Shown here piece after piece: positions 1 to 8,988 of a stretch of 64,000 nt of DNA; position 1 is the stretch's first letter; the number at the start of each line of letters is the position of its first letter. The stretch is taken from positions 62,001 to 126,000 of the forward strand of contig NZ_BBZF01000014.1 in assembly GCF_020884795.1 (NCBI RefSeq). The letters are read 5' to 3'. Below the pieces are notes generated by a model. It was not told the DNA's origin and made no database searches. It saw nothing but the letters and a program-made list of their open reading frames with translations. This DNA comes from Micromonospora okii (GTDB lineage: Bacteria > Actinomycetota > Actinomycetes > Mycobacteriales > Micromonosporaceae). The position numbers and the translations under genes were made by a program.

Positions 1-54
1 GAACGCGGCCTCCAGGTGCCCGATCGGCGCTCGCCGCCGCTTGTCGATGCTCAT
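1..54 (-). CDS. rnc: ribonuclease III, N-terminal fragment (runs off the left edge)
   Basis: Only the first 18 codons are inside the window, beginning at the ATG whose complement is at 52-54 and reading MSIDKRRRAPIG. This matches the usual start of actinobacterial RNase III, the double-strand-specific endonuclease that processes rRNA precursors. The start overlaps the plsX stop by four bases (ATGA), so the two are probably translationally coupled. The order rpmF-plsX-rnc is common in actinobacteria and supports the call. No catalytic residues are visible because the gene continues beyond the window. Confidence 0.7.
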   Translation of the reverse strand, partial: MSIDKRRRAPIGHLEAAF

Positions 55-1127
55 GGTGCGGTTACCTCTCCGTTCACGACTGGGGTCTCCGGGGCGCCGC
101 CGAGCAGCGCGGAGACGGTGTCGGCGGCCCGTCGGCGCCACAGGTGGGCGGCCAGCGCGATGCCGGAGGCGACGTCCTCGCCGCGCGCGGCGCCGTGGCA
201 GACCACGACGGTGCCGGCCACCCCGAGCAGGGCGGCGGCCCGGGGCGCGCCGCCGCTGGCCGGCGGGCCGCCCGCCATCGCGTACGCGCCCTCGATCGCC
301 TTGAGCAGGATGTTGCCGGTGAAGCCGTCGGTGACAACCACATCGGCGCGGGTGCCGGCGGCGATGTCGAACCCCTCCACCAGGCCGACGTAGCGCGCGC
401 CGCAGGGCAGCGGCGCGGCGGCGAGGATCGGGTCGGCGGCCCGGCGCAGCCGGTCCCCCTTGCCGGCCTCGGTGCCCACCGAGAGCAGCCCGACCCGGGG
501 CGCGGCGACCGAGTGCGCCACCGCCGCGTACGCCGCGCCGAGCACGGCGTGTCGGGTGAGGGTGGCCGGGCCGGGCTCCAGGGAGCCACCGACGTCCAGC
601 AGCACCACCGGCCCGGCGACCGCCGGCAGGGTGGCGGCCAGGGCCGGCCGGCGTACGTGCGGCCAGCGGCCGAGGCCGAGGGCGGCGGCGGTGACGGTGG
701 CGCCGGTGGAGCCCGCCGAGACGACCGCGTCGGCCAGGCCGTCGCGGACGGCGGTGACGGCCGTGCGCACGGTGCTGTCGGCGCGGGCGGCGACGGGGTG
801 GTCGGCCATGCCGACGGCGGCGCGCACCGGCCGGACCGTGACCCGGGCGCGGCGCGCCGGGTCGAGGGCACCGATCAGCACGTCGGCGACCTCGACGGGG
901 CCGGCGAGCAGAAGGTGCAGGTCCGGGTCGGCGCGCAGGGCCCGCAGAGCGCCGTCAACCACGACGGCGGGAGCATCGTCCCCGCCGAGGAGGTCAACGG
1001 CGATCCGCGCGGTGCCCGGCTCCGCCGGGACGCCGGCCGGAACGGGCCGGTCGGCGTCGGCGGGAGCCGGGACACCGGGCGATCGCCAGGAAGCGCGCGC
1101 CACCCGACCGGGGGTCGGGAGCGTCAC
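51..1127 (-). CDS. plsX: phosphate acyltransferase PlsX
   Basis: PlsX makes acyl-phosphate from acyl-ACP for phospholipid synthesis. The family core starts near residue 42 with RIAVDLLGGDDAP and continues through SAGSTGA (about residue 140) and VVTDGFTGNILLK (about residue 265). The frame starts at a GTG and gives 358 residues, slightly longer than usual, so about 30-40 N-terminal residues may be an artefact; a later GTG is possible because the ribosome site for the chosen start is weak. It lies 12 bp downstream of rpmF and overlaps rnc, so it belongs to an rpmF-plsX-rnc operon. Several conserved stretches are degenerate compared with firmicute PlsX. Confidence 0.85.
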   Translation of the reverse strand: MTLPTPGRVARASWRSPGVPAPADADRPVPAGVPAEPGTARIAVDLLGGDDAPAVVVDGALRALRADPDLHLLLAGPVEVADVLIGALDPARRARVTVRPVRAAVGMADHPVAARADSTVRTAVTAVRDGLADAVVSAGSTGATVTAAALGLGRWPHVRRPALAATLPAVAGPVVLLDVGGSLEPGPATLTRHAVLGAAYAAVAHSVAAPRVGLLSVGTEAGKGDRLRRAADPILAAAPLPCGARYVGLVEGFDIAAGTRADVVVTDGFTGNILLKAIEGAYAMAGGPPASGGAPRAAALLGVAGTVVVCHGAARGEDVASGIALAAHLWRRRAADTVSALLGGAPETPVVNGEVTAP

Positions 1128-1139
1128 TCGGCGTCCAGG

Positions 1140-1313
1140 TCAGACGTCGATGACCTGGCGGCCGTTGTACGTGCCGCAGACGGAGCACGCCGCGTGCGGC
1201 AGCTTCGGGGACTTGCACTGCGGGCAGGCCACGGTCGCCACCACGGCCGCCTTCCAGTTCGCCCGGCGGGACCGGGTGTTGCTGCGCGACATCTTGCGCT
1301 TCGGGACGGCCAC
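1140..1313 (-). CDS. rpmF: 50S ribosomal protein L32 (zinc-binding form)
   Basis: A 57-residue protein beginning (GTG)AVPKRKMSRSNTRSRRANWK, the classic L32 N terminus. It carries two CxxC pairs (residues 30/33 and 43/46), so this is the zinc-ribbon form. The GTG start is fixed by family length and by a GAGGAG ribosome site about 8 bases upstream. The gene begins only 5 bp after the yceD-like gene ends and is followed by plsX, the conserved order for this operon. It should be co-transcribed with both. Confidence 0.95.
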   Translation of the reverse strand: MAVPKRKMSRSNTRSRRANWKAAVVATVACPQCKSPKLPHAACSVCGTYNGRQVIDV

Positions 1314-1318
1314 GGTTC

Positions 1319-1882
1319 CTACTCCTCTGTACGGTTCAGTTGCGACAGGCCCGCCCAACGCGGGTCGATCTGCTGGTGACTGTGGTCGGCCGGCAGATCG
1401 TCCCACTGCACCCCGCATTCGGGGCACAAGCCTGGGCAGTCCTCCCGGCAGAGCGGGTTGGTCGGCAGTGTGAGCACCACCGCGTCCCGCAGCGCCGGCT
1501 CCAGGTCGATCAGATCGTCCTGCATCCGGCCCACCTCGTCCTCGTCGGTCGTGACGTCCGTGGTGCTGTTCTCGTACGCGTACAGCTCCTGGACGGGCAC
1601 GGCCACCGAGTCGTTGATCTCGCGCAGGCACCGGCCGCACTCGCCCCGGACGGAACCGCTGACGGTCCCGGAGACGAGCACGCCCTCGGACACCGACTCC
1701 AACCTCAGGTCGAGGTCGAGGTCCGCGCCCTCCGGCACGCCGATCAACTCCACGCCGAGGTCCGCCGGTGCCGGGACGACCCGCTTGACGGTACGCAACG
1801 CGCCAGGGCGACGCGGCAGGTCCCTCGTGTCGAGGACCAGCGGCGCCTTGGGGTTGAGTGATGAAGGCGAGTGTTTGGGCAT
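1319..1882 (-). CDS. YceD/DUF177 family protein
   Basis: A 187-residue protein starting MPKHSPSSLNPKAPLVLD. DUF177/YceD proteins are encoded next to rpmF in most bacteria; a role in rRNA or ribosome accumulation has been proposed, but the activity is not settled. A CGRCLREI motif near residue 105 and a C-terminal CREDCPGLCPECG cluster give several cysteines that could bind zinc. The open frame extends 48 codons upstream, but the chosen ATG matches the family start; the upstream part overlaps the end of the sepIVA-like gene. It is immediately upstream of rpmF. Confidence 0.88.
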   Translation of the reverse strand: MPKHSPSSLNPKAPLVLDTRDLPRRPGALRTVKRVVPAPADLGVELIGVPEGADLDLDLRLESVSEGVLVSGTVSGSVRGECGRCLREINDSVAVPVQELYAYENSTTDVTTDEDEVGRMQDDLIDLEPALRDAVVLTLPTNPLCREDCPGLCPECGVQWDDLPADHSHQQIDPRWAGLSQLNRTEE

Positions 1883-1991
1883 AGTCAGACTCCGGCCGGT
1901 GAGAGGCCGACAAAAGAGGTTACCTGGACGGCCGCCCGACCGTCGAACCGGGGGCGACGCACGCCCCGTCTGTCGGCTGCTGAGGTGCCGC

Positions 1992-2489
1992 TCAGAAGGA
2001 TAGCGGGCGTTCCGGCTCCTCCCCACCGAACGTGCCGATCTCCCGCAGCGCGTGCATCTTGTCCCGGCCGCGCTCGATCGAGGCCAGCGCCCGGGTGAGG
2101 AACTGCTCGAAGTTGGCCAGCGCCGTGTCGACGTAGTCGTCGACCTCCTCGCGGAGGCGCTGCGCCTCCGCGCGGGCCTCCGCGATGATCCGGGCCCCCT
2201 CGTGCTCGGCGGAGACGGTGATCTCGTTCATCGACACGAGGCGGGCGTGTTCCGCCTCACCCTCGCTGATGATCCGGTCCGCCTCGCGCTTGCCGGCCTC
2301 CATGATCTTGTCCCGCTCGGCCAGCAGGACGGCGGCCCGGCGCAGGTCTGCGGGGAGCTCGGCGCGCAGCTCGTCGAGGGCGGCGATCATCTCGCCGCGG
2401 TCGACCATGCAGTTGTTCCGGGACATGGGCACGGAGCGGGCCTGCTCCACCATGGCGATCAGTTCGTCGATGCGATCGAGCGAGTCCAC
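1992..2489 (-). CDS. SepIVA/DivIVA-like coiled-coil cell-division factor
   Basis: A 165-residue, largely helical, charged protein with heptad-like Ala/Glu/Arg stretches (residues about 55-140), as expected for a DivIVA-type coiled coil. It shares with mycobacterial SepIVA the segments VEQARSVPM near the N terminus, a RGEM-(hydrophobic)-LDELRAELP region and the C-terminal YVDTALANFEQFL...RGR block. SepIVA is an essential septation factor in mycobacteria, and its gene also sits beside the YceD gene. The GTG start was chosen over an open upstream extension because of the GAGG site 5 bases before it. It is clearly shorter than the mycobacterial protein (about 245 residues), lacking part of the central coil. 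Orthology is inferred from motifs remembered, not from a search. Confidence 0.72.
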   Translation of the reverse strand: MDSLDRIDELIAMVEQARSVPMSRNNCMVDRGEMIAALDELRAELPADLRRAAVLLAERDKIMEAGKREADRIISEGEAEHARLVSMNEITVSAEHEGARIIAEARAEAQRLREEVDDYVDTALANFEQFLTRALASIERGRDKMHALREIGTFGGEEPERPLSF

Positions 2490-2709
2490 CGGCACCTCAC
2501 TCCTGTCGTTCGTCGGCCGACCTACATGATGCGGGCTGCGGCCGGGTTCCCGCCGACCCATCATGTCTCGCCCGGGCCACCGCCCGGTGATCCGCCCCGC
2601 CCGGCGCGTCGTGTCGCGGCGGGCGCGGCACGGGGCTGGCCCCCGGCGGTCGCGCACCCTGCCCGGCCCCGGAAGGTCCGGCCGCGCACCTGACCCGGCC
2701 CCGGGGCGG

Positions 2710-3198
2710 TCAGGCGCGCGGTGCCGGGCCCAGCCGGGCCCGCAGGGCCTCGCGGACCAGGTCGGGGACGTGGGCGGAGACGTCGCCGCCCCACTTCGCC
2801 ACGTCCTTGACCAGGCTGGAGGAGAGGAAGGAGTAGAGCGGGTTGGTCGGCATGAAGAGCGTCTCGACGCCGGCCAGGCCGATGTTCATCTGGGCCATCT
2901 GGAGCTCGTAGTCGAAGTCGCTGACCGCCCGCAGGCCCTTGATCAGGACGCTGGCCTGCTGCGCCCGGCAGAAGTCGACCAGCAGGCCGCGGAAGGACGC
3001 CACCCGCACGTTGTCGTACGAGGAGGTGACCTCGCGGAGCATGTCGATCCGCTCCTCGACGCTGAACAGGCCGCTCTTCGACTGATTGATCAGCACTCCG
3101 ACGATCACCTCGTCGAACAACCGGGCGGCCCGCCCGATGATGTCGAGGTGTCCATTGGTGACCGGGTCGAACGAGCCGGGACACACCGCACGTCTCAT
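2710..3198 (-). CDS. coaD: pantetheine-phosphate adenylyltransferase
   Basis: A 162-residue enzyme of coenzyme A synthesis that transfers AMP from ATP to 4'-phosphopantetheine. The N terminus MRRAVCPGSFDPVTNGH carries the TxGH nucleotidyltransferase motif, and ISxTxxR-like residues are represented by the SFLSSSLVKDVA segment near residue 130. KGLRAVSDFDYE is the typical substrate loop. The ATG overlaps the rsmD stop by four bases, so the two are coupled. About 220 bp separate it from the sepIVA-like gene downstream; that gap holds only GC-rich sequence with two copies of a CCCGGCCCCGG motif. Confidence 0.95.
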   Translation of the reverse strand: MRRAVCPGSFDPVTNGHLDIIGRAARLFDEVIVGVLINQSKSGLFSVEERIDMLREVTSSYDNVRVASFRGLLVDFCRAQQASVLIKGLRAVSDFDYELQMAQMNIGLAGVETLFMPTNPLYSFLSSSLVKDVAKWGGDVSAHVPDLVREALRARLGPAPRA

Positions 3199-3758
3199 GA
3201 TCGGCGACCGTACCAAATAGTGGTCTCGCCGTAACGCCTGCTGCGTTCGGCGGTGACGCCCTCCACCCACTCGACCGGGCCCGTCCGGCTGGAGCGCTCG
3301 ACCACCACCAGGGCGTCCGCCGCCAGCCAGCCGCCGCCGACCAGCGCGGTCAGCATCGCGGTGATCTCCTCGCCGGGCACGGCGTAGGGCGGGTCGGCGA
3401 AGACCACGTCGTACGGCCCGCCGTCCGGGCCGGCCGCCAGCACCGTGGCGACCTTCCCGGTGACCAGCCGGACGGCCGGGGCGGCCCGCAGGGTGGCGAT
3501 GTTCTCCCGGGCCACCCGGGCGGCCCGCGCGTCCGACTCGACCAGCAGCACGTGCGCCGCCCCCCGGGACAGCGCCTCCAGCCCGACCGCGCCGGAGCCG
3601 GCGTACAGGTCGGCGAAGCGCGCCCCGGTCAGGTCGACGTCGGCCTGCACCGCGCTGAACAGCGCCTCCCGCACCCGGTCGGAGGTGGGTCGGGTGCCGG
3701 CGCCGGGCGGCGCGGCGATGCGCCGGCCGCCGAGCGTCCCGGCCACGATCCGGGTCAC
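3195..3758 (-). CDS. rsmD: 16S rRNA (guanine(966)-N2)-methyltransferase RsmD
   Basis: A 187-residue SAM-dependent methyltransferase that modifies 16S rRNA. It begins (GTG)TRIVAGTLGGRRI, the family start, with the SAM motif DLYAGSGAVGLEALSRG and the catalytic loop FADPPYAV (the DPPY tetrad). The GTG start is supported by an AGGAG-like site just upstream and by family length; the open frame extends 31 further codons without support. It overlaps coaD by 4 bp (ATGA), a very common rsmD-coaD arrangement. Confidence 0.93.
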   Translation of the reverse strand: MTRIVAGTLGGRRIAAPPGAGTRPTSDRVREALFSAVQADVDLTGARFADLYAGSGAVGLEALSRGAAHVLLVESDARAARVARENIATLRAAPAVRLVTGKVATVLAAGPDGGPYDVVFADPPYAVPGEEITAMLTALVGGGWLAADALVVVERSSRTGPVEWVEGVTAERSRRYGETTIWYGRRS

Positions 3759-3841
3759 CGCCTGCTCCTGCTCACCCCCCGACGCTACCCGCCCCGCCGC
3801 CCGCCCCACACGCCCCGTCCCGCCCCGCTCAGGCACGGTCA

Positions 3842-3917
3842 AGATCCGCACAACTTCACGGAAAGTGGGGTCTGCCGGCGCGAAAGGGATGCACCTTCCC
3901 TGAAGTTGCGCGGATCT
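3842..3917. repeat. long imperfect inverted repeat, two 25-bp arms
   Basis: Arms 3842-3866 and 3893-3917 are reverse complements except for about three positions, separated by a 26-bp loop. The outer arm reads agatccgc and the inner arm holds aacttca. The element lies between the start of rsmD and the end of the serine hydrolase gene, both on the minus strand. It could terminate transcription from the hydrolase gene, but the long arms and loop resemble a small mobile or scattered palindromic repeat more than a simple terminator. Confidence 0.7.
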
Positions 3918-3974
3918 CGGGGTAGCGAGGCAGGCCGCCCCCGGAAGCCGGTGGAGCGGTGCTCGGGGGCGGTG

Positions 3975-4913
3975 TCAGTCGGTGGTGAGCAGGCGTTCCA
4001 TCCCGGCGGAGTCGACCGGGTACTCGTCGTCGTTCGTGAGCAGGACCAGCCGCCGGCCGGAGTCCGGCAGCCAGGCGGCGAACGCCTTGAAGCCCGCGTT
4101 GTGCCCCGAGTGGTGGACCGCCCGCTCCCCCGCCAGCGGCCCGACGAAGCAGCCGTACCCGTACCCGGTCGCCGCCGAGCCGGTCGGTGCGTGCGCGGTG
4201 GTCATCCGGGCGAGCAGGGCGGGGTCGAGCAGCCGGGCGTCCCGCCACCCGTCGAGCCAGGCCAGCAGGTCACCGGCGGTGCACCAGACGTCGCCGGTGC
4301 CCATGCTCACCGTGTCCAGGTCCCACGAGGGCACCGGGCGGTCGCCGGAGTGCCCCACCGCCACGTCGTCGTGCCCCGCGCCGGAGCCGGCGAAGCTGCC
4401 GGTCATGCCGTGCGGCGCGAACACCTCCTCCGCCAGGAACTCCCGGTACGGCCGGTCGGCCGCCCGCTCGACGGCCCGCGCCAGCAGCACGTAGCCGGGG
4501 CTGCTGTAGCGCCAGGCGGTCCCGGGGGCGAACAGCGGCGGGACCGCGGCGAAGGCCGCCACCAGATCGTCCGGGTCGGCGGGGGCCGCCAGGTCGACCC
4601 CCGGATGGTCCTCCCAGTGGCCCAGCCCGGAGGTGTGGGTGAGCAGGTGGTGCAGGGTGATCGACCGCCAGGCCGGCGGGCAGCCCGGCACCCAGCGGTC
4701 GACCGGGTCGGTCACGTCGAGCGCGCCCCGCCCCGCCAGGAGCAGGACGGCCGTGGCGGTCATGTTCTTGCTGATCGAGGCGATCTGGAAGCGGGTCCGG
4801 GCGGAACTGGGCTCCCCGGAGGCGGCGTCGGCGAGGCCGGCGTACCGGGTGACGACCAGCCGGTCGCCCTCGGCCAGCAGGACCGCGCCCCGGGTGACGG
4901 ATGAGGTGGACAT
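3975..4913 (-). CDS. serine hydrolase, class C beta-lactamase/esterase family
   Basis: A 312-residue protein of the serine beta-lactamase-like fold. The nucleophile motif SxxK is ASISKNMT (Ser about residue 46). The second motif, normally YxN, is YSSPGY near residue 138, and the third is HHSGHNAGF near residue 268, matching the HxG pattern of this family. LTHTSGL is also typical. No signal peptide is evident, so it is probably cytoplasmic; members act as esterases or peptidases as often as beta-lactamases, and the substrate cannot be told from sequence. It sits alone between recG and rsmD. Confidence 0.85.
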   Translation of the reverse strand: MSTSSVTRGAVLLAEGDRLVVTRYAGLADAASGEPSSARTRFQIASISKNMTATAVLLLAGRGALDVTDPVDRWVPGCPPAWRSITLHHLLTHTSGLGHWEDHPGVDLAAPADPDDLVAAFAAVPPLFAPGTAWRYSSPGYVLLARAVERAADRPYREFLAEEVFAPHGMTGSFAGSGAGHDDVAVGHSGDRPVPSWDLDTVSMGTGDVWCTAGDLLAWLDGWRDARLLDPALLARMTTAHAPTGSAATGYGYGCFVGPLAGERAVHHSGHNAGFKAFAAWLPDSGRRLVLLTNDDEYPVDSAGMERLLTTD

Positions 4914-4953
4914 CGGTCGAGGCTAGGGCGGACGGCACGGGCGTGGAAGGGGC

Positions 4954-7161
4954 TCAGCCCTTCTCCAGGTACTCCGCGCGTTCCTCGTCCACCAGGGCGG
5001 CGACCGAGGCGGCCAGCGCCGGGTGCCGGGCCAGCTCCGGGTCGTCGTCCACCAGGGCGATCGCCTCGGCGCGGGCGTCGCGGATCAGGTCGGCGTCGCG
5101 GAGCAGCGACAGCAGCCGCAGGTGCGAGCGCCGGCCGGACTGGGTGGCGCCGAGCACGTCGCCCTCTCGGCGCTGCTCCAGGTCCAGCTCGGCGAGCTTG
5201 AAGCCGTCGGTGGTGGACGCGACCGCGTCGAGGCGCTCCCGGGCCGACGAGCCCTCGGCCGCCTCGCTGACCAGCAGGCAGAGCCCGGCCGCCTCGCCCC
5301 GCCCCACCCGCCCCCGGAGCTGGTGGAGCTGGGAGACGCCGAACCGGTCGGCGTCCAGCACGATCATCACGGTGGCGTTGGGCACGTTGACGCCGACCTC
5401 GACGACCGTGGTGGCGACCAGCACGTCCAGGTCGCCGGCGGCGAAGGCGCGCATCACCGCGTCCTTCTCGTCGGCGGGCAGCTTGCCGTGCAGCACGCCG
5501 ATGCGCAGCCCGTGCAGCGGCCCGTCGGCGAGCAGCGGGGCGACCTCGGTCACCGCGAGCGGAGGGCGTCGGCCGTTGTCGTCCTCCCGGGGCGGCTCCT
5601 CCTCCGACGCCGGGCCCTCGCCGATCCGGGGGCAGACCACGTACGCCTGGTGGCCGGCGGCGACCTCCTCGCGCAGCCGACGCCAGGCCCGGTCGAGGAA
5701 GGCGGGCTTCTCGGCGGCCGGCACGACGTGCGAGGCGATCGGCGAGCGCCCCTGCGGGAGCTGGGTGAGCGCGGAGACCTCCAGGTCGCCGTAGACGGTC
5801 ATCGCCACCGTGCGCGGGATCGGGGTGGCCGTCATCACCAGCACGTGCGGCGGCTGGTCGGCCTTCGCGCGCAGCGCGTCGCGCTGCTCCACGCCGAAGC
5901 GGTGCTGCTCGTCGACCACGACGAGGCCCAGGTCGGCGAAGTCGACGCCCTCGTAGAGCAGGGCGTGGGTGCCGAGCACGATCCCGGCCCGGCCGGCGGC
6001 CACCTCGCCGAGGGCCCGGCGGCGGGCCGCCGCGCCGAGCGAGCCGGTGACCAGCTCGACCCGGGTGGCGTCGTCGGCCGCGCCCAGCTCCCCGGCCCGG
6101 CCGAGCGGGCCGAGCAGGTCGAGGATGCCCCGGTGGTGCTGGGCGGCGAGCACCTCAGTCGGGGCGAGCAGGGCGGCCTGGCCCCCGGCGTCGACCACCT
6201 GGAGCATCGCCCGCAGCGCCACGACCGTCTTGCCGGAGCCGACCTCGCCCTGGAGCAGCCGGTGCATCGGGTGCGCGGTGGCCAGGTCGGTGGCGATCTC
6301 CGCACCGACCGTCCGCTGGCCGGAGGTCAGCTCGTACGGCAGCCGGGCGTCGAACGCCTCCAGCAGCCCGCCCGGGCGCGGCGGCCGGGCCTTCGCCGGC
6401 CAGGCGGCGGCCCGGTGCTTGCGCTGCACGAGGGTGAGCTGCACGGCGAACGCCTCGTCCCACTTGAGCCGGCGGCGCGCCCGGTACAGGGCCTCCTTGC
6501 TCGACGGCCGGTGGATCTCGTGCAGCGCGGGGCCGATGCCGACCAGGTTGCGGGTGGAGCGCACGTCCGTCGGCAGCGGGTCCTCCGGCGGGGTGAAGGT
6601 GTCCAGCACCACCCGCACGCAGCGGGCGATCACCCAGGTCGGCACGGCCGCCGCGGCCGGGTAGACCGGGATCAGGGCCCCGGCGAACTCCTCGACCTCC
6701 TCGCCGACCGCCGCCTCGCCGTCGGCCGCGCCGTCGCCGAGCATCACGTACTCGGGGCCGTTGAGCTGCCGCTTGCCCCGGAACTCGGTGACCTTGCCGG
6801 CGAACAGCCCCCACCGGCCGGGGCGCAGCTCCCGCTCCCGCCACGCCTGGTTGCCGAAGAAGGTCAGGGTGAGCACCCCGCCGGAGTCGTCGCCGACGGT
6901 CACCTCCAGCAGGTTCCCCCGGCGCTGGCGCATCGGCCGCACGGCCGTCTTCTGCACCTGGGCCAGCACGGTGACCTGCTCGCCCACGTCCAGCGAGCGG
7001 ATGTCGGTGTGCTCGCCGCGCTCGTCGTAGCGGCGGGGGAAGTGGTAGACCAGGTCGCCGGCGGTGTGCAGGTCGAGGTGGGCGGCCAGGGCCTTGGCCG
7101 TCTTCTCCCCGACCAGCTTCTTCAACGGCGTGTCGACCGTGGTCGGCTCGGACGTGGTCAT
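4954..7161 (-). CDS. recG: ATP-dependent DNA helicase RecG
   Basis: A 735-residue monomeric helicase that remodels stalled forks and Holliday junctions. The N-terminal wedge/OB region (residues about 1-200) is followed by a Walker A motif GEVGSGKTVVAL, the DEQH box VVDEQHRFGVEQR, a TATPIPRT motif III and a C-terminal helicase domain ending in the RGRVGRG motif. The ATG is the start that fits the family; the frame stays open far upstream only because of GC skew. It overlaps the stop of the upstream kinase-like gene by 4 bp, so the two form an operon. Confidence 0.96.
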   Translation of the reverse strand: MTTSEPTTVDTPLKKLVGEKTAKALAAHLDLHTAGDLVYHFPRRYDERGEHTDIRSLDVGEQVTVLAQVQKTAVRPMRQRRGNLLEVTVGDDSGGVLTLTFFGNQAWRERELRPGRWGLFAGKVTEFRGKRQLNGPEYVMLGDGAADGEAAVGEEVEEFAGALIPVYPAAAAVPTWVIARCVRVVLDTFTPPEDPLPTDVRSTRNLVGIGPALHEIHRPSSKEALYRARRRLKWDEAFAVQLTLVQRKHRAAAWPAKARPPRPGGLLEAFDARLPYELTSGQRTVGAEIATDLATAHPMHRLLQGEVGSGKTVVALRAMLQVVDAGGQAALLAPTEVLAAQHHRGILDLLGPLGRAGELGAADDATRVELVTGSLGAAARRRALGEVAAGRAGIVLGTHALLYEGVDFADLGLVVVDEQHRFGVEQRDALRAKADQPPHVLVMTATPIPRTVAMTVYGDLEVSALTQLPQGRSPIASHVVPAAEKPAFLDRAWRRLREEVAAGHQAYVVCPRIGEGPASEEEPPREDDNGRRPPLAVTEVAPLLADGPLHGLRIGVLHGKLPADEKDAVMRAFAAGDLDVLVATTVVEVGVNVPNATVMIVLDADRFGVSQLHQLRGRVGRGEAAGLCLLVSEAAEGSSARERLDAVASTTDGFKLAELDLEQRREGDVLGATQSGRRSHLRLLSLLRDADLIRDARAEAIALVDDDPELARHPALAASVAALVDEERAEYLEKG

Positions 7162-8789
7162 TCGACCCCCACCAGGAGCGGATAGTGCGGCTGGCCGCCC
7201 CGGTAGGCGTTGACCTGCACGAACGGCCAGCGCCGGGCGACGTGCGCGGCGAGGGCGTCGGCCAGCCCGTCGGGGGCGTCCGCGCCGGAGAGCAGGGTGA
7301 CCAGCTCGCCGCCGCCGCCGAGCATCAGGTCGACGACGGCGGCGCAGGTGTCGGCGAGGTCCGCGCCGATCAGGTGGACCTCCCCCTCGACCAGGGCGAG
7401 CACGTCGCCGGGGCGGCACGGGCCGGCGACGGTCACCGCCTCCCGGCTGGCCCGGCAGACCTCGGCGTACCGGCACGCGCCCGCGGCCTCGGCCATCGCG
7501 ATCACGTCGTCGGTGAAGCGGCGCGCCGGGTCGCGCACGGCCAGGGCGGCGAGCGCCTGCACGGGCGAGCGGGTCGGCACCACGCTGACCTTCACCCCCA
7601 GCGCGTGCGCCTCCCGCGCGGCGGCGCTCGCGGCGGCCTGCGTGTTGGGGCTGTTCGGCAGCACCACCACGCGGGCCGCGCCGGTGGCCCGGACGGCGTC
7701 GAGCAGCTCCCCGGTGGACGGGTTGCCCGGCACCACCGTCGCCCCCTCGCCCGCGAACAGCTCGGCGATGCCCGCGCCGGCCGCGACCACCACGGCTGCC
7801 CGGCCCCCGCCGGCCGGCGGGGGCACAGCGGGCGGGGCCGCCTCCGGCTGGTCGGCGAAGCGGGTCACCGAGATCCGGTACGGCCGGCCGGCCACCACGC
7901 CCGCCTCGATGGCCGCCCCGACGTCGTTGACGTGCACGTGCACGTTCCAGGTGGCGGACGCGGCGTCGGTGGCCCCGTCGCCGACCACCACCAGCGAGTC
8001 GCCGAGCCCGGCCAGGGTTTCCCGCATCCGGGTGACCGCCCCGGCGTCGGCGTCGAGGAGGAACTGCACCTCGTAGGCGTACTCCGTCGAGCCGGCCTCG
8101 CGGGGGGCGGTGGCCGGCGGGCGAACCGGGCGGGGCGCGGGCGAGGGCCGGTGCGGGCTCTCCCCCGTGACCACCTCGACCAGTGCGTCGAGCAGCAGGC
8201 AGAGCCCCCGCCCGCCGGCGTCGACCACCCCGGCGCGGGCCAGCGCGGGCAACTGCTCGGGGGTGCGGGCGAGGGCGAGGGCCGCCGCGCCGGCCGCCTC
8301 CCGCGCCACGGCGCGCAGGTCGTCGCTCCCCGCCGCCTCGGCCGCGCCGGCCGCCGCCGCGACGACGCTGAGCAGGGTGCCCTCGACGGGGCGGGCCACG
8401 GCGGCGTACGCGGCGGCGGTGGCCCCGCGCAGCGCGGCGGCCAGCTGCCGGCCACGGACCACCGGCACGGCGGCCAGGGCGTCGGCGAGGCCGCGCAGGA
8501 TCTGCGACAGGATCACCCCGGAGTTGCCCCGGGCGCCGAGCAGCGCGCCGCGCGCCATCAGCCGCAGCGCGTGCCCGTGCGCGGTGGAGTCGCCGTCGCC
8601 GATCGTGTCCAGGTCCATCGCGAGGGCCTGCTGGGCGGAGGTGAGGGTGAGCACCAGGTTGGTGCCGGTGTCGCCGTCGGGGACCGGGTAGACGTTGAGG
8701 TCGTCGATCTCGCCCTGGTGGCGGCGCAGCGCGGCCAGCCCGCTCGCGCACCAGCGGCGCACCGCGGCGGCGTCGAGGGTGTCCAGCAC
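7158..8789 (-). CDS. DAK2/DhaL-domain protein, fatty-acid-kinase (FakA)-like
   Basis: About 543 residues. The N-terminal DhaL domain shows DDLNVYPVPDGDTGTNL, the ATP/Mg-binding signature, followed by GARGNSGVILSQ. The C-terminal half matches the FakA C-terminal domain. In firmicutes FakA phosphorylates fatty acids delivered by FakB; here no fakB is nearby, so function is inferred. The neighbour recG is conserved in actinobacteria. Two GTG starts are possible: the chosen one, giving LDTLDAAAVRRW, and one ten codons upstream at 8819. Neither has a strong ribosome site. Confidence 0.8.
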   Translation of the reverse strand: MLDTLDAAAVRRWCASGLAALRRHQGEIDDLNVYPVPDGDTGTNLVLTLTSAQQALAMDLDTIGDGDSTAHGHALRLMARGALLGARGNSGVILSQILRGLADALAAVPVVRGRQLAAALRGATAAAYAAVARPVEGTLLSVVAAAAGAAEAAGSDDLRAVAREAAGAAALALARTPEQLPALARAGVVDAGGRGLCLLLDALVEVVTGESPHRPSPAPRPVRPPATAPREAGSTEYAYEVQFLLDADAGAVTRMRETLAGLGDSLVVVGDGATDAASATWNVHVHVNDVGAAIEAGVVAGRPYRISVTRFADQPEAAPPAVPPPAGGGRAAVVVAAGAGIAELFAGEGATVVPGNPSTGELLDAVRATGAARVVVLPNSPNTQAAASAAAREAHALGVKVSVVPTRSPVQALAALAVRDPARRFTDDVIAMAEAAGACRYAEVCRASREAVTVAGPCRPGDVLALVEGEVHLIGADLADTCAAVVDLMLGGGGELVTLLSGADAPDGLADALAAHVARRWPFVQVNAYRGGQPHYPLLVGVE

Positions 8790-8988
8790 GGCAAGAAGCC
8801 TACTGGCGCGCGCCGACACCCGCCCGGCTCGACGCTACGATGTCGGCCGACGGTGCCCGGAACACCCCGCTCCCCGGCGTCACCAGGGGCCCGGTTGGGC
8901 TGCGGCGGGACCATCGGGTAACCTGGCCAGGTTGCCCGGGCTGCGCCTGGCGGCGACCCCGTGAACGTATCAATCCCAGGAGTATTCC

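Noticed and set aside
4954..8751. A 1265-codon open frame containing recG and extending across the FakA-like gene.
   Set aside because: The N-terminal two-fifths read as Arg/Gly/Pro-rich shadow of the kinase-like gene; recG starts at 7161.
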